From CAZQIC01 sp964593555 (GTDB lineage: Bacteria; Bacteroidota; Bacteroidia; JAFLBG01): DNA of 64,000 nt. Made by a program: the position numbers and the translations under genes. The notes below the pieces were generated by a model, which was given only the letters and a program-made list of their open reading frames with translations, did no database searches and had not been told where the DNA came from. The DNA lies in assembly GCA_964593555.1 (NCBI GenBank), contig CAZQIC010000003.1:30286-94285 (forward strand). The letters run 5' to 3'. Shown piece by piece: positions 43,132 through 52,667 of this stretch. The number at the start of each line of letters is the position of its first letter. Position 1 is the first letter of the stretch.

Positions 43132-43854
43132 ATGCTAAAAACGTGTTCCTTATTAGTCATAATTCTTCTTTCAATGAACTTAGTTCTTGTCGGACAGAGT
43201 GCATCACTTCAAATAGAAGTAAAAGATAAAAAGACAAAGGAGTCTATTCCTTTTGCAAATATAAAAGTGCAATCAGCGGATGGTTTGTTGAAAAATGTTA
43301 CAACAGATGTTGATGGCAAGGCTTTCGTGTCGGGCCTTTCGACAGGCACATATTTGGTTGGAGGAGTTTGTGTTGGGTATAAAAGCAACGTATGTAATAC
43401 TGAAATAACTTCTTCTAAAGTAAAGAAGATCTGTCTGGAAATGGAGCAGGAGTCGATACTTCTCACGGAATGTGTCATTGTTGCAAATACGGTTGATTAT
43501 GATATTATAAGTTGCGGAGGATGTTGCTGTCGCGGCAGTCGCTGTTGCTGCCCGTGGATTTATTTAAAGACTGATTCCGTTTCAGTGGATGAAAATAAAA
43601 AAACAAATACGGTTATATCCAATTTTAAATGTTACCCTAATCCAACAACCGGGATAATTTTTGCAGAACCATCGCCGGAAATAAAAGAGTTAATGGTTTT
43701 TGATGCTTCGGGAAGAGCAATTCAGCAGTATAGTTTACAGGGTGAGCAACAACAGCAGCAGATCGATTTAACTAATTGTGCGCCCGGTATTTATTTTATT
43801 TCTTACCTCGATCAGGGAGCCTTTCATTCGGAAAGGGTTGTTGTGGCCCGGTAG
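43132..43854 (+). CDS. T9SS type A protein with carboxypeptidase-like domain and Cys cluster
   Basis: This 240-aa secreted protein has a signal peptide (residues 1-22), a carboxypeptidase regulatory-like (CarboxypepD_reg) beta domain (about 25-108; KTKESIPFANIKV, TTDVDGKAFVSGLSTGTY), and a short Cys-rich segment. The Cys-rich segment (residues 128-140, SCGGCCCRGSRCCC) has seven Cys in 13 residues. A type A sorting domain follows (FKCYPNPTTGIIFAE, VFDASGRAIQQYSL, CAPGIYFISYLDQG). The cluster could bind metal or form disulfides on the cell surface; I know of no described family that has it. Confidence 0.82.
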   Translation: MLKTCSLLVIILLSMNLVLVGQSASLQIEVKDKKTKESIPFANIKVQSADGLLKNVTTDVDGKAFVSGLSTGTYLVGGVCVGYKSNVCNTEITSSKVKKICLEMEQESILLTECVIVANTVDYDIISCGGCCCRGSRCCCPWIYLKTDSVSVDENKKTNTVISNFKCYPNPTTGIIFAEPSPEIKELMVFDASGRAIQQYSLQGEQQQQQIDLTNCAPGIYFISYLDQGAFHSERVVVAR

Positions 43855-43927
43855 CGTGCTTGCAATTTTTTACATTAATAATTGCAATGTGTTTTGCATA
43901 TTTGTGTATAAATTATAAAACTCAAAT

Positions 43928-44584
43928 ATGAGCAAAATAGCAGTATTAGGAACGGGCACAGTCGGAAATACGATTGGAACAAAACTTATTGAGTTAGGAC
44001 ATTCTGTGATGATGGGTTCAAGAACCGCCGACAACGAAAAAGCAAAAGTATTCGTAGAGAAGCACAATGGCAAAGCAAGTGCAGGTACATTTGCGGATGC
44101 AGCAGCTTTCGGAGAAATTATTTTTAATTGTACTTCTGGAGCAGGAACAATTGAGGCGCTTAAACTCGCCGGCGAAAATAATTTGAATGAAAAAATTATC
44201 ATTGATATTTCTAATCCGCTTGATTTCTCGAAAGGAATGCCACCTTCGCTTTCTGTAGTGAATATAAATTCATTAGGAGAGGAAATTCAAAAAATATTTC
44301 CCGGAACAAAAGTAGTAAAGGCGCTTAATACTATGTGGTGCGGAATAATGGTGAATCCAGGTATGGTAAACAATGGCGATCATCATACTTTTATTTGTGG
44401 GAATGATACCAGTGCAAAAGAAAAGACAAAGGAGATATTAGAATCATTTGGTTGGAATGAAAAAAATATCCTTGACCTGGGTGATATTACAATGGCAAGA
44501 GGAACTGAAATGTATTTGCCATTGTGGCTGCGTATTTATGGTGCAACCAAAAGCGGCGCCTTCAATATTAAAATAGTGAGTTAA
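43928..44584 (+). CDS. F420-dependent NADP reductase-like oxidoreductase
   Basis: This 218-aa protein has an N-terminal Rossmann fold with MSKIAVLGTGTVGNTIGTKLIELG and MGSRTAD, where the Arg suggests NADP(H). The core continues with IIIDISNPLDF and VVKALNTMWCGIM, as in the NADP_oxred_F420-dependent family. Most bacterial members use NADPH with unknown substrates rather than F420 itself, and Bacteroidota usually lack F420. The stop overlaps the ATG of the next gene by one base, so the two are likely cotranscribed. Confidence 0.87.
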   Translation: MSKIAVLGTGTVGNTIGTKLIELGHSVMMGSRTADNEKAKVFVEKHNGKASAGTFADAAAFGEIIFNCTSGAGTIEALKLAGENNLNEKIIIDISNPLDFSKGMPPSLSVVNINSLGEEIQKIFPGTKVVKALNTMWCGIMVNPGMVNNGDHHTFICGNDTSAKEKTKEILESFGWNEKNILDLGDITMARGTEMYLPLWLRIYGATKSGAFNIKIVS

Positions 44585-44946
44585 TGAATTCGTTATTTTC
44601 TATTCACTGGGTGCTTATCTCCGCGTTATGGTACTTCGTGAACGGAGTGTTGCATGATATTTTTGTGATCATTAACCACAAAGGGAAATATGACCGCGAA
44701 TTATTGCGATTATTAATGGATGGGCATGTATTGATATTGTCAGGTATCATTGTATTTGTTTGTTACCTGATGCTGTTGAATAAAATACCGTACGGTGGTT
44801 TAATAAGCATAATCGTTGCAGTCTTTATGCTTATTTATTGTGCGATGATTTTTCCCTTCCTGAAATCAGTTGTAACAATACTTATCAGTTGTTCTCTTAT
44901 TGCGGTTTCCTTAAAATTAATGAGCGACCTGCCGCGTATCTGGTAA
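44584..44946 (+). CDS. Hypothetical four-helix membrane protein
   Basis: This 120-aa protein is made of hydrophobic helices (about residues 7-25, 45-65, 70-90 and 95-112) with the segment GVLHDIFVIINHKGKYDRELLRLLMDGHVLILSG. I do not recognise the family. Its start ATG overlaps the stop of the F420-type reductase (TAATG), indicating coupled translation and possibly a shared process. Downstream it meets a convergent T9SS gene after 30 bp. Confidence 0.65.
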   Translation: MNSLFSIHWVLISALWYFVNGVLHDIFVIINHKGKYDRELLRLLMDGHVLILSGIIVFVCYLMLLNKIPYGGLISIIVAVFMLIYCAMIFPFLKSVVTILISCSLIAVSLKLMSDLPRIW

Positions 44947-44976
44947 GTCATTCAACTTTATTTTATTATATAGGGC

Positions 44977-46830
44977 TCAGTCGAGCACAAGCTTTTGAAC
45001 AAAAGATTTTCGTGTTCCGTTAGAATTAATACTTAAAAAATAAGTTCCGTTTGCAAAATTATTTACTGGAATAGAAAAAGTTTTTTCACGCATTATATTT
45101 TCATAAACGCGCTGACCTAAGGCATTGTATAATGAAACAATATAATTCGCACTTCCAGAAACATCATCAATCGAGATTTTTAATTGTTGTTGCAAGTTGT
45201 CATTAATAACCTGAACGGTAAGCGCGCTTTGTACATCAGCAAGGCCCGTAGTATTTATAATTGTTACACTGTCAATGGCAGTACATCCGTTGATATCAGT
45301 TGCCGTGAGTATATATTTACCCGCAAGCAAACCTGTTATAGAAGCTGTTGTTTGTGCATTTGACCATGAATAGGAGAACGGAGTAGTTCCACCTGTTACA
45401 ATAGAGTTTGCACTGCCTGTTGATGGGCCGCTCATTGCATTTGTACCTGTTAAGGAAACATCCAATCCATTGCAGGCTGGTAAAGCCCATAACTCATTTC
45501 CATGAGCAGAATCTGCAGCGGTAAATATGAGCATATTATTATATGGAGTATAATAATTAGGGAATGTTGAATTAATGCCGGGCCATATATCATATACCAT
45601 TTTTGTTCCTGCTGTAGTTGTGTCAGTACTCCATATTTCCTTTCCATTAGCGCCATTCGCTGCAGAAAAAAATACTTTTCCATCAAAGGCTGTAAAGCTC
45701 GTTGGAAAAGAGCTTGGTGTTCCCGGATTAATATCTTTTAAAAGTACTGTACCATTTGTTGTCCCATCACTCTTCCATACTTCATATCCATTTACTGAAT
45801 CGGATGTGGTAGAAATAAATAAAACATTATTAATGTTGGAAATAAGTATAGGACTACCGCTTGGTCCTCCATTGATAAAATCTTTTACTAATTGTGTTCC
45901 ACTTACTGTACCATCAGTTCTCCACATTTCCAATCCTCCGCTTCCGGGAACATTGCCGCGGCAATAAGCAACTCCATTCATTTCTGTAAAAAAGAAAAAA
46001 CCTGAGCCTCCGGCCCCGGGGTAAAAATCTCCAAGCCTATATGTTCCATTTGCTGTGCCGTCTGTTACCCAAGGTTCATTCCCAACGCCGGTGGAGTCGG
46101 CTGTAAATACACAAACATTTCCAAGGCTTTTGAACATTCCTGGGAACGAGGATCCACCTGGCAATAAGTCCTTTAACAAATAGGTGCCGCCGGTTGTGCC
46201 GTCGCTTCTCCATAATTCATATCCATTGGTGGCATCCGTTGCCGAAAAAAGCAAAGTATCATTAAACCGTGTGAGGCCGCCAGCGAATGATCCGGCTGTA
46301 GGAGATGGATTTATATCTTTTATTAAAAATGTTCCTGTTGGAGTACCATCTGTAACCCAAAGTTCGTTACCGTTTGTGCTGTCGTTCGCGAAAAAATAAA
46401 CGCGGTCATTCATGGCAAGTAATCCATTCGGGTCGGAGTTCGAAGGGCCGGGCCATATATCTTTTACCAAATGTGTTCCGGCAGCTGTTCCATCTGTCAT
46501 CCAAAGTTCATTTCCCACAATGCTGTCATTTACTGTAAATAGAAGAGTATCATTATTTAAATTTACCATCCATTGTATAAGAGAGCTGCTTTTTCCCGGT
46601 AGAATATCTTTAATAATTTGTGTTCCTGCTGAAGAACCATCTGTTTTCCACCATTCGCTACCATTGGTTGTATCAGAAGCTACAAACAATAAATGGCTGC
46701 CTACGTACCTGAAAGTGTTGGGTGTTGAGCTTAATGTTCCGGTAGTAATATCTTTTAGCAGACTTGGTATTTGCGCGAAAGAAACAGATGTGATAAAAAA
46801 TACAACAACGAACTGGTAGAATTTTTTCAT
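44977..46830 (-). CDS. ELWxxDGTxxGT-repeat T9SS type A surface protein
   Basis: This 617-aa secreted protein has a signal peptide (residues 1-19) and about ten ELWxxDGT repeats of 45-50 aa, for example NELWMTDGTAAGTHLVKDI, NELWVTDGTPTGTFLIKDI and YELWRSDGTTGGTYLLKDL. These form a beta-propeller-like region (about 25-455). One SprB-like repeat (about 460-520; PFSYSWSNAQTTASITGLLAG) and a C-terminal type A sorting domain (YNALGQRVYENIM, FANGTYFLSINSNGT) follow. ELWxxDGT proteins are surface-exposed, with unknown ligands. The mix of an SprB repeat with a type A rather than a type B domain is a little unusual. Confidence 0.87.
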   Translation of the reverse strand: MKKFYQFVVVFFITSVSFAQIPSLLKDITTGTLSSTPNTFRYVGSHLLFVASDTTNGSEWWKTDGSSAGTQIIKDILPGKSSSLIQWMVNLNNDTLLFTVNDSIVGNELWMTDGTAAGTHLVKDIWPGPSNSDPNGLLAMNDRVYFFANDSTNGNELWVTDGTPTGTFLIKDINPSPTAGSFAGGLTRFNDTLLFSATDATNGYELWRSDGTTGGTYLLKDLLPGGSSFPGMFKSLGNVCVFTADSTGVGNEPWVTDGTANGTYRLGDFYPGAGGSGFFFFTEMNGVAYCRGNVPGSGGLEMWRTDGTVSGTQLVKDFINGGPSGSPILISNINNVLFISTTSDSVNGYEVWKSDGTTNGTVLLKDINPGTPSSFPTSFTAFDGKVFFSAANGANGKEIWSTDTTTAGTKMVYDIWPGINSTFPNYYTPYNNMLIFTAADSAHGNELWALPACNGLDVSLTGTNAMSGPSTGSANSIVTGGTTPFSYSWSNAQTTASITGLLAGKYILTATDINGCTAIDSVTIINTTGLADVQSALTVQVINDNLQQQLKISIDDVSGSANYIVSLYNALGQRVYENIMREKTFSIPVNNFANGTYFLSINSNGTRKSFVQKLVLD

Positions 46831-46908
46831 CCTATAATATTTTTATTTGATATAAAGTTAATCAGATAAAAATATAAAACGCGTTTTACTGCGCAGATCG
46901 GATGAAAC

Positions 46909-47400
46909 CTAATTTTTTACAACATATATATCATTAACCTCATTGTCGTATAAGAACTGGCTCCATTTGTACACCCGCCCTTTGAAATATTTTAAAACAG
47001 ATTTTTGTCGGCCATCTGAATAAAAGATTTCAACGTGCGCCTTCCTGTAGCTGGTTAATTTTGAACTTCTTTCCAGCATACCATTATCATAATAGTTTTT
47101 AAAGATCTTAAGTTTACCATCAACATAATATCCTTTATGCATTATGTTCCCATTCGGATAATAGTCTATTACCCATCCTTGTACAGGAGCGCCATTATCT
47201 TCAGTTCTGATTTTTTTCCCTCCCAGTTCAGAAGAGAAAGCTTTATATCCGGTATAAACAGTCGAATCTACTTCCGGATCGAAAGAAAGAAATTCGTCTA
47301 TTTTTTCAGTCAATGAAGAATCCCGGTTGGCTATTGCATCTGTAGTTGTTACCTGGAACAAACCTACTATTGCAAAGAAGGTGAACAGTTGATTTTTCAT
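46909..47400 (-). CDS. MORN/YwqK-like repeat protein
   Basis: This 163-aa protein has a signal-like N-terminus (MKNQLFTFFAIVGLFQVTTTDA) and then several MORN-like units: VQGWVIDYYPNGNIMHKGYYVDGKL, KNYYDNGMLERSSKL, VEIFYSDGRQKSVLKYFKG. Such repeats belong to the YwqK-like family, annotated as antitoxin-like in Gram-positives; in Bacteroidota they are mostly exported proteins of unknown role. A TAAGTTTG box lies 25 nt before its ATG. No partner toxin adjoins it. Confidence 0.72.
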   Translation of the reverse strand: MKNQLFTFFAIVGLFQVTTTDAIANRDSSLTEKIDEFLSFDPEVDSTVYTGYKAFSSELGGKKIRTEDNGAPVQGWVIDYYPNGNIMHKGYYVDGKLKIFKNYYDNGMLERSSKLTSYRKAHVEIFYSDGRQKSVLKYFKGRVYKWSQFLYDNEVNDIYVVKN

Positions 47401-47425
47401 GGCGTTTAGATTTATATTCTTAATC

Positions 47426-47433
47426 CAAACTTA
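47426..47433 (-). promoter_or_regulatory. Predicted -7 promoter box for the MORN/YwqK-like gene (TAAGTTTG)
   Basis: On the minus strand TAAGTTTG fits TAnnTTTG exactly, 25 nt before the ATG at 47400. The nearby TTG is too close to serve as -33. Confidence 0.4.
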
Positions 47434-47575
47434 CACAATGTACCCCCTGCCATTGGGGAGAATTCGGTAATACCCAGTTTAAAATAGTTTAAGGGGAGAA
47501 ATTATTACTTAGGAAAAAAGATAGTTATAACGTGTGAAAACTGGAACATTAGGTTATCTTTAAATAAAAAACCCA

Positions 47576-47938
47576 ATGGAAACAAACTCATCAGCTTCTT
47601 CAGAAGATAAGACAGTAGCGATATTATCCTATATCACATTGATCGGCTTTATCATTGCCATTGTGATGCATGGAAATCAAAAGACAAAATTGGGTGCTTA
47701 CCATTTAAAACAGGCGCTTGGGCTAATGTTAACTTCAATTGGAGCCTGGATGGCTTTCATGATCATTGCATTTATTCCTTTTGTAAATTTTTTATTGCTC
47801 ATTATCGCCCCGCTTACCTGGATAGGTGTTCTTGTCCTTTTAATACTTGGAATTGTTAACGCAGCGAATGGAGAAATGAAACCCCTTCCAATAGTTGGTG
47901 CATTATTCGAAAAATGGTTCGCGAATTCTTTCAACTAA
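47576..47938 (+). CDS. DUF4870 domain-containing membrane protein
   Basis: This 120-aa protein matches the DUF4870 pattern: EDKTVAILSYITLIGFIIAIVM, HLKQALGLMLTSIG, then further hydrophobic helices (about residues 10-30, 47-67, 70-95) and the ending KPLPIVGALFEKWF. The family is a small integral membrane protein of unknown role, common in Bacteroidota. It is followed by a T9SS gene on the same strand. Confidence 0.85.
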   Translation: METNSSASSEDKTVAILSYITLIGFIIAIVMHGNQKTKLGAYHLKQALGLMLTSIGAWMAFMIIAFIPFVNFLLLIIAPLTWIGVLVLLILGIVNAANGEMKPLPIVGALFEKWFANSFN

Positions 47939-47990
47939 TATTATTTCTTGTGCTTTTTTGTTATTGTAAAAACCAATCGAGATTAAATTG

Positions 47991-50900
47991 GTGGTGAAAA
48001 AAATAGGTGTACTTGTCTTGTTGTTTTTTGCTTTCAGAGTTGTCGCACAGCCCTATTGCACTCCGGTAGTTGCGCCTCTGTCAGGTAATTATGGCATCAG
48101 TAATGTTACCCTCAACACCATTAATAATAACACCGCTACACAACAAGGATACGTAGATTACTCAGGCAGCATCAGTACAACGGTGAATAGGAATGGAACT
48201 TACCAAATATCTGTTACTGCTGGTCAAACAATGCAAACGGCACTGTTTTGGGTCGACTGGAACCAGGATTTTGATTTTAATGATGTAGGAGAGGAGTATT
48301 TTATTGGTACCCACTCAGGGGGTGGTGTTACTACAAGAATGTTTACTGTGCCGCCAACAGCACTTTTAGGGACAACTCGAATAAGAGTTTCTTCCGGAGA
48401 GATATCTATAATGGTCGATCCCGGTTCATATCCGTGTGGTTCGCCTGACCCTTTACCAAATGGAGATGTGGAGGACTATGCTTTGGTTATTTCTGAGGTA
48501 CCAATGGTTTTTGATTCATGTACAACAGTTCAGGGAATTTATCATAATTGTTTGCTTGCACCTCAAAACAATGTATTAATTCACTGTGTTAAAGTGTACA
48601 CAAGTTTTACTCTTAACCCTCTTACGGGAACAGCATTTACATTTAATACTTTTGGCACAAACGCCCCCACTGATATCTCAAAAGCACGTTTGTTTTCGAC
48701 GGGATTATCACCACTTTATTCATCCGCGGTTCAGTTTGGAACGGATTTTATTTCGCCTACAGGCGCATTTACAATAAATGGAAACGTACCCCTGGACCCG
48801 GGAGTAAATTACTTTTGGCTCGAATACGATATTTCCGGTACGACTGGAAATTTTATTGATGCAAGCTTTACATCGGTTACAATTAATTCTGTTTCTCATG
48901 CGCCAATTGTTCAGGATCCCGGAGCTGGATTTCAGGTGGGTACACCCGCCAATTACTGTAACACGAAAAGAAATAATATTTGGTTGTTTGGTAATAGGGC
49001 GGGCATAGATTTCAATTGCAATCCGCCTAAGGCAATCATTAATTCTCGCATGAATTTTGGAGAAGGCTCCGGCTGTATGTCGGATAATACCGGAAGTCTT
49101 CTTTTTTCTACTGCAGGGAATAGTGTAAATGATAAAACGAATCTTACTATGCCATTGGGAATGATAAATGCAGCAGGACAGCAGCCTGCGCAACCGGTTA
49201 TTATTGTTCCTGATCCTGCGAATGCAAAAAAATATTATTTGTTTACTACTCCATATCCTACAGGCAACGACTCTTTGTACTACTCCGTTGTTGATATGAG
49301 TTTGCCGGGTAATGGAACTGTTGTAAATCCTTTGGGCAATATGGTCGCAGGGAAAATAAAGATCGGATTAATTGATTCGAGTATGCAAAGTATAACAGCA
49401 GTGCCTCATTGTAACAGGAAAGATTACTGGGTAATTGCAAAACGGTTTAATACGAATTTATTCTATGTTTATAATGTTTCTGCAGCAGGTGTTTCAGCGC
49501 CCGTAATTTCTAATATTGGAAAAATCTTAACAGACAATTCGCCATCTAATGGTCATGGCCAACTAAAGGCGTCACCGAACGGGAAAAAACTAGCGTTTAC
49601 TTATTTCGAATTAAGCGGAAGTGAGTTACAGCTATTTGATTTTGATAATACGACCGGAATTATTTCTAATTACATTCCATTGCCGCTCCCCGATTGGTCG
49701 TTTGGAACATCTTTCTCTCCGGACAATACTAAATTATACGTATCAGGGATATATGGTACTTTTATTTTTCAATATGATATCTGTGCCGGGAATGCAGCAG
49801 CTATTCAGGCATCCAAGTATACAATTGCAGTTGGCGCTCCAACAAGCACTCATATAAGAGAGGGAATGCAGCTTGCCCCGGATGGAAAAATATATGGAGT
49901 AAATCACGTTCAGGATTCATTGCACATTATTCAGAATCCCAATTTGCCCGGAGCTTTATGCAGTTACATAAGAAATGGTTTTTCTCTGGGAGGCAATGGA
50001 ATTTCCAATAATTTTAGTTTGCCTAATTTTATTGATGCGGATTTTCTTGATTGTAATTCGAGACTCACTGCGGATAAGTTGGGTTTTACTTCAAGCCAGG
50101 CTTGTTTGGGCGACACAACTTTTTTTACTGATACATCAACGGCCATTCAAACGCATTGTTTTTCTGACCCGAGAACTTTTTCCTGGTATTTTGATGATCC
50201 CTCAAGCGGAAGCTTAAATACTTCAACAGCCAAAAATCCTAAACATATATTTACCCAATCGGGAGTATTCACAATAACGTTTGTTGTTAGCGAAGGCTGC
50301 CAAACGGATACTATTTATAAAAATGTTTTGGTTGATTCATTACCAGTAGTAACAAGCTCTCCAGCTCAAACCATATGTGCCGGAAACTCAGTAACGCTCA
50401 CAGCTGGCGGAGCATCTTCGTATTTATGGTCTCCATCTGGCGGGCTAAGTTCTACAACAGGAAATTCTCTTATTGCGAACCCTTCAATGCCGGTATCATA
50501 TACAATAGCAGGAACCGATGGAAATGGATGTTCAGATACAACAACCATAATGGTTAATGTAAATCAACTTCCATCAGTAGTTGCATCACCTGCAACAGTG
50601 ATTTGTGCAGGAGATTCCGTTACACTCACAGCTACCGGTGCGATTAATTATTCCTGGTCTGCCGCTTCCGGACTAAACTCTACAACGGGATCTGTTGTAA
50701 TTGCAAATCCTGCGGGCCCACTTACCTACACGGTAACAGGAACAGATTTAAACGGATGTTCTGATACTGCGCAAATAAGTATTATTGTTAATCAACTTCC
50801 GGTTGTAAATGTGTCTGGCCTTATTTCTATATGTGATGGCGATAGCACAACACTAACCGCTTCAGGGGCTAATGGTTATTCATGGTCGCCACAGACGGGT

Positions 50901-51749
50901 TTAAATTCTTCTACAGGGACCACAGTACTAGTTACTACAACATTGTCCGGAACATCATATACTGTTACAGGAACAGACGCGAACGGGTGTGTAAATACAT
51001 CTGCTGTAACAATTACTATAAACCAAATACCAATTGCAGACGCAGGATTAAATGATACTATTTGTTTAGGGCAAGGTTCAGTTCTAAATGCATCCGGAGG
51101 TATTTCTTATCTATGGAGCACGGGACAATCAACTTCATCTATAACCATTGTTCCAACGGGCCGCACAACCTATTCTGTTATTGTATCAATAGGTCCCTGT
51201 ATGGACATTGATTCTACCTTGATTGTTGTATTGCAAAATCCGGTTGCGAATGCCGGTGCAGGCATAACAATTATTAATGGCACAACGGCAACTTTATCCG
51301 CATCAGGCGGAGGATCATATTCATGGAGTCCTTCTTTAGGATTAAGCTGTTTAACATGTCAACATCCAATTGCATCTCCGCAGATGACAACTAAATATTA
51401 TTTAACTATTACAGATAGCAATGGATGTATTAGTATGGATTCGGTTTTAATAACTGTAGAGAATATGCCTTGTAACAGCGATATTTTTATTCCGAATGCA
51501 TTTTCCCCCAATGGAGACGGCCAAAACGACGTGCTATTTGCAAATATAAAATGCATAAAAAATTTCAGCATTCAAATTTTTGATCGATGGGGAAACCTTG
51601 TGTTTGAAACAACGGATATTACCAAAGGATGGGATGGATATTATCATGGAGAGATAATGAACGCGGCTGTTTTTGCCTATATCGTTACTGCCACCCTTGT
51701 GAACAAAGACGAAATAACGAAGAAGGGAAATGTAAGTTTAATACGGTAA
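47991..51749 (+). CDS. GEVED-domain T9SS type B surface protein
   Basis: This roughly 1252-aa secreted protein starts near GTG 47991 (TTG 47988 and GTG 47994 are alternatives) with a signal peptide (KKIGVLVLLFFAFRVVAQ). A GEVED domain follows (FWVDWNQDFDFNDVGEEYF to NGDVEDYALVISE), then a central domain. The third copy of the propeller-like module begins NNIWLFGNRAGIDFN. A PKD domain with TFSWYFDDPSSG and five Ig-like repeats (WSPSGGLSSTTGNS) come next, the last carrying GLSCLTCQHPIASP. The type B sorting domain (IPNAFSPNGDGQNDVLF, IFDRWGNLVFET) ends the protein. Confidence 0.87.
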   Translation: MVKKIGVLVLLFFAFRVVAQPYCTPVVAPLSGNYGISNVTLNTINNNTATQQGYVDYSGSISTTVNRNGTYQISVTAGQTMQTALFWVDWNQDFDFNDVGEEYFIGTHSGGGVTTRMFTVPPTALLGTTRIRVSSGEISIMVDPGSYPCGSPDPLPNGDVEDYALVISEVPMVFDSCTTVQGIYHNCLLAPQNNVLIHCVKVYTSFTLNPLTGTAFTFNTFGTNAPTDISKARLFSTGLSPLYSSAVQFGTDFISPTGAFTINGNVPLDPGVNYFWLEYDISGTTGNFIDASFTSVTINSVSHAPIVQDPGAGFQVGTPANYCNTKRNNIWLFGNRAGIDFNCNPPKAIINSRMNFGEGSGCMSDNTGSLLFSTAGNSVNDKTNLTMPLGMINAAGQQPAQPVIIVPDPANAKKYYLFTTPYPTGNDSLYYSVVDMSLPGNGTVVNPLGNMVAGKIKIGLIDSSMQSITAVPHCNRKDYWVIAKRFNTNLFYVYNVSAAGVSAPVISNIGKILTDNSPSNGHGQLKASPNGKKLAFTYFELSGSELQLFDFDNTTGIISNYIPLPLPDWSFGTSFSPDNTKLYVSGIYGTFIFQYDICAGNAAAIQASKYTIAVGAPTSTHIREGMQLAPDGKIYGVNHVQDSLHIIQNPNLPGALCSYIRNGFSLGGNGISNNFSLPNFIDADFLDCNSRLTADKLGFTSSQACLGDTTFFTDTSTAIQTHCFSDPRTFSWYFDDPSSGSLNTSTAKNPKHIFTQSGVFTITFVVSEGCQTDTIYKNVLVDSLPVVTSSPAQTICAGNSVTLTAGGASSYLWSPSGGLSSTTGNSLIANPSMPVSYTIAGTDGNGCSDTTTIMVNVNQLPSVVASPATVICAGDSVTLTATGAINYSWSAASGLNSTTGSVVIANPAGPLTYTVTGTDLNGCSDTAQISIIVNQLPVVNVSGLISICDGDSTTLTASGANGYSWSPQTGLNSSTGTTVLVTTTLSGTSYTVTGTDANGCVNTSAVTITINQIPIADAGLNDTICLGQGSVLNASGGISYLWSTGQSTSSITIVPTGRTTYSVIVSIGPCMDIDSTLIVVLQNPVANAGAGITIINGTTATLSASGGGSYSWSPSLGLSCLTCQHPIASPQMTTKYYLTITDSNGCISMDSVLITVENMPCNSDIFIPNAFSPNGDGQNDVLFANIKCIKNFSIQIFDRWGNLVFETTDITKGWDGYYHGEIMNAAVFAYIVTATLVNKDEITKKGNVSLIR

Positions 51750-51772
51750 TTTAATTATCCTCCAACCTCTTT

Positions 51773-52660
51773 CTATTTAATAATTACCGAAGTCATTGTA
51801 AAAGATCCTGCAACAGGCACATCATTAAAAAATGTGATGGATTCATTTTCTTTTCTTTGTGCGATTGCATACAACATTGGAAGATAATGTTCGGCGGTTG
51901 GGATAGCAAGTGTAACTGCCTTACCCAATGAGGAGTAATTTGTCAACGATTTAACATCATTTTCCGTGATACATTTTTTAAAGATCTCGTTTGCTTCTAA
52001 TGTCCAGTCATGTCCGAAGGGTTCATTAAAATCTTTTCCTTTTAGCTGTGCATAACCAAAATTATGAACCATGTTCCCACTGCCAATGATCATTACTCCT
52101 TTGGTGCGAAGCGCTGCAAGCTCTTTTGCCAACTCATAATGATAGGCTGCATCTTTTGTATAATCCAGACTAAGTTGGATAATTGGAACATCAGCATTCG
52201 GAAACATATTTTTTGTTACGCTCCAGCATCGATGATCAAATCCCCAATCACTGTTTAATTCCACTTGTGTTTTTTTTACTGTTCCCTTTGTTTCTTCTGC
52301 CAGCCATTTGCTGCCGGGTGCCGGGTATTGAGCGGCGAATAACTCATCCGGGAATCCGCCAAAGTCATGTATGGTTGGTGGATTATCCTGAGCAGTAACA
52401 AATGTTCCCTTTGTTTCCCAGTGTGCAGAGATCATTAAAATCGCTTTGGGTTTTGGTAATTCTTTTCCCACTGCTTTCATACCCCGGGAAAAAACATTGT
52501 CTTCAATAGCATTCATGGGGTTGCCATGGCCAACAAAAAGAGCAGGCATTCTTTCTGTTTCTTCTTTACTGTCCAAAAATTTATTTAATGCGTCAAGTTT
52601 CATAGTTGCTCCTGTTAACGATATTAATGAAATAGATTTTAAAAAATTCTTCCTGTCCAT
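51773..52660 (-). CDS. ygiD: 4,5-DOPA dioxygenase extradiol-like protein (LigB/YgiD family)
   Basis: This 295-aa protein is of the class III extradiol ring-cleavage family. Metal-binding and catalytic residues appear in FVGHGNPMNAI (His45), ISAHWETKG (His80), and GSGNMVHNFGYAQ. It also contains DFGGFPDELFAAQYPAPGS. In E. coli YgiD opens DOPA in vitro; the natural substrate is unknown. The N-terminus (MDRKNFLKSISLISLTGAT) resembles a twin-arginine-like or lipoprotein leader without the second Arg. It is 7 bp downstream of the esterase gene on the same strand. Confidence 0.9.
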   Translation of the reverse strand: MDRKNFLKSISLISLTGATMKLDALNKFLDSKEETERMPALFVGHGNPMNAIEDNVFSRGMKAVGKELPKPKAILMISAHWETKGTFVTAQDNPPTIHDFGGFPDELFAAQYPAPGSKWLAEETKGTVKKTQVELNSDWGFDHRCWSVTKNMFPNADVPIIQLSLDYTKDAAYHYELAKELAALRTKGVMIIGSGNMVHNFGYAQLKGKDFNEPFGHDWTLEANEIFKKCITENDVKSLTNYSSLGKAVTLAIPTAEHYLPMLYAIAQRKENESITFFNDVPVAGSFTMTSVIIK

Positions 52661-52667
52661 GAGTTTA

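Noticed and set aside
43326..43350. Possible palindromic repeat GTCGGGCCTTTCGACAGGC in the Cys-rich gene
   Set aside because: The arms pair imperfectly and encode the expected GLSTGTY of the carboxypeptidase-like domain, so it is explained by the protein.
46909..47400. Toxin-antitoxin locus (YwqK antitoxin)
   Set aside because: The protein appears exported and no toxin-like gene adjoins it; the antitoxin label comes from distant Gram-positive homologues.
49021..49036. Copy of the CATCCGCCTAAGGCGGATG repeat within the GEVED gene
   Set aside because: Only about 13 nt (ATCCGCCTAAGGC) match and the second arm is absent; a chance match is enough.
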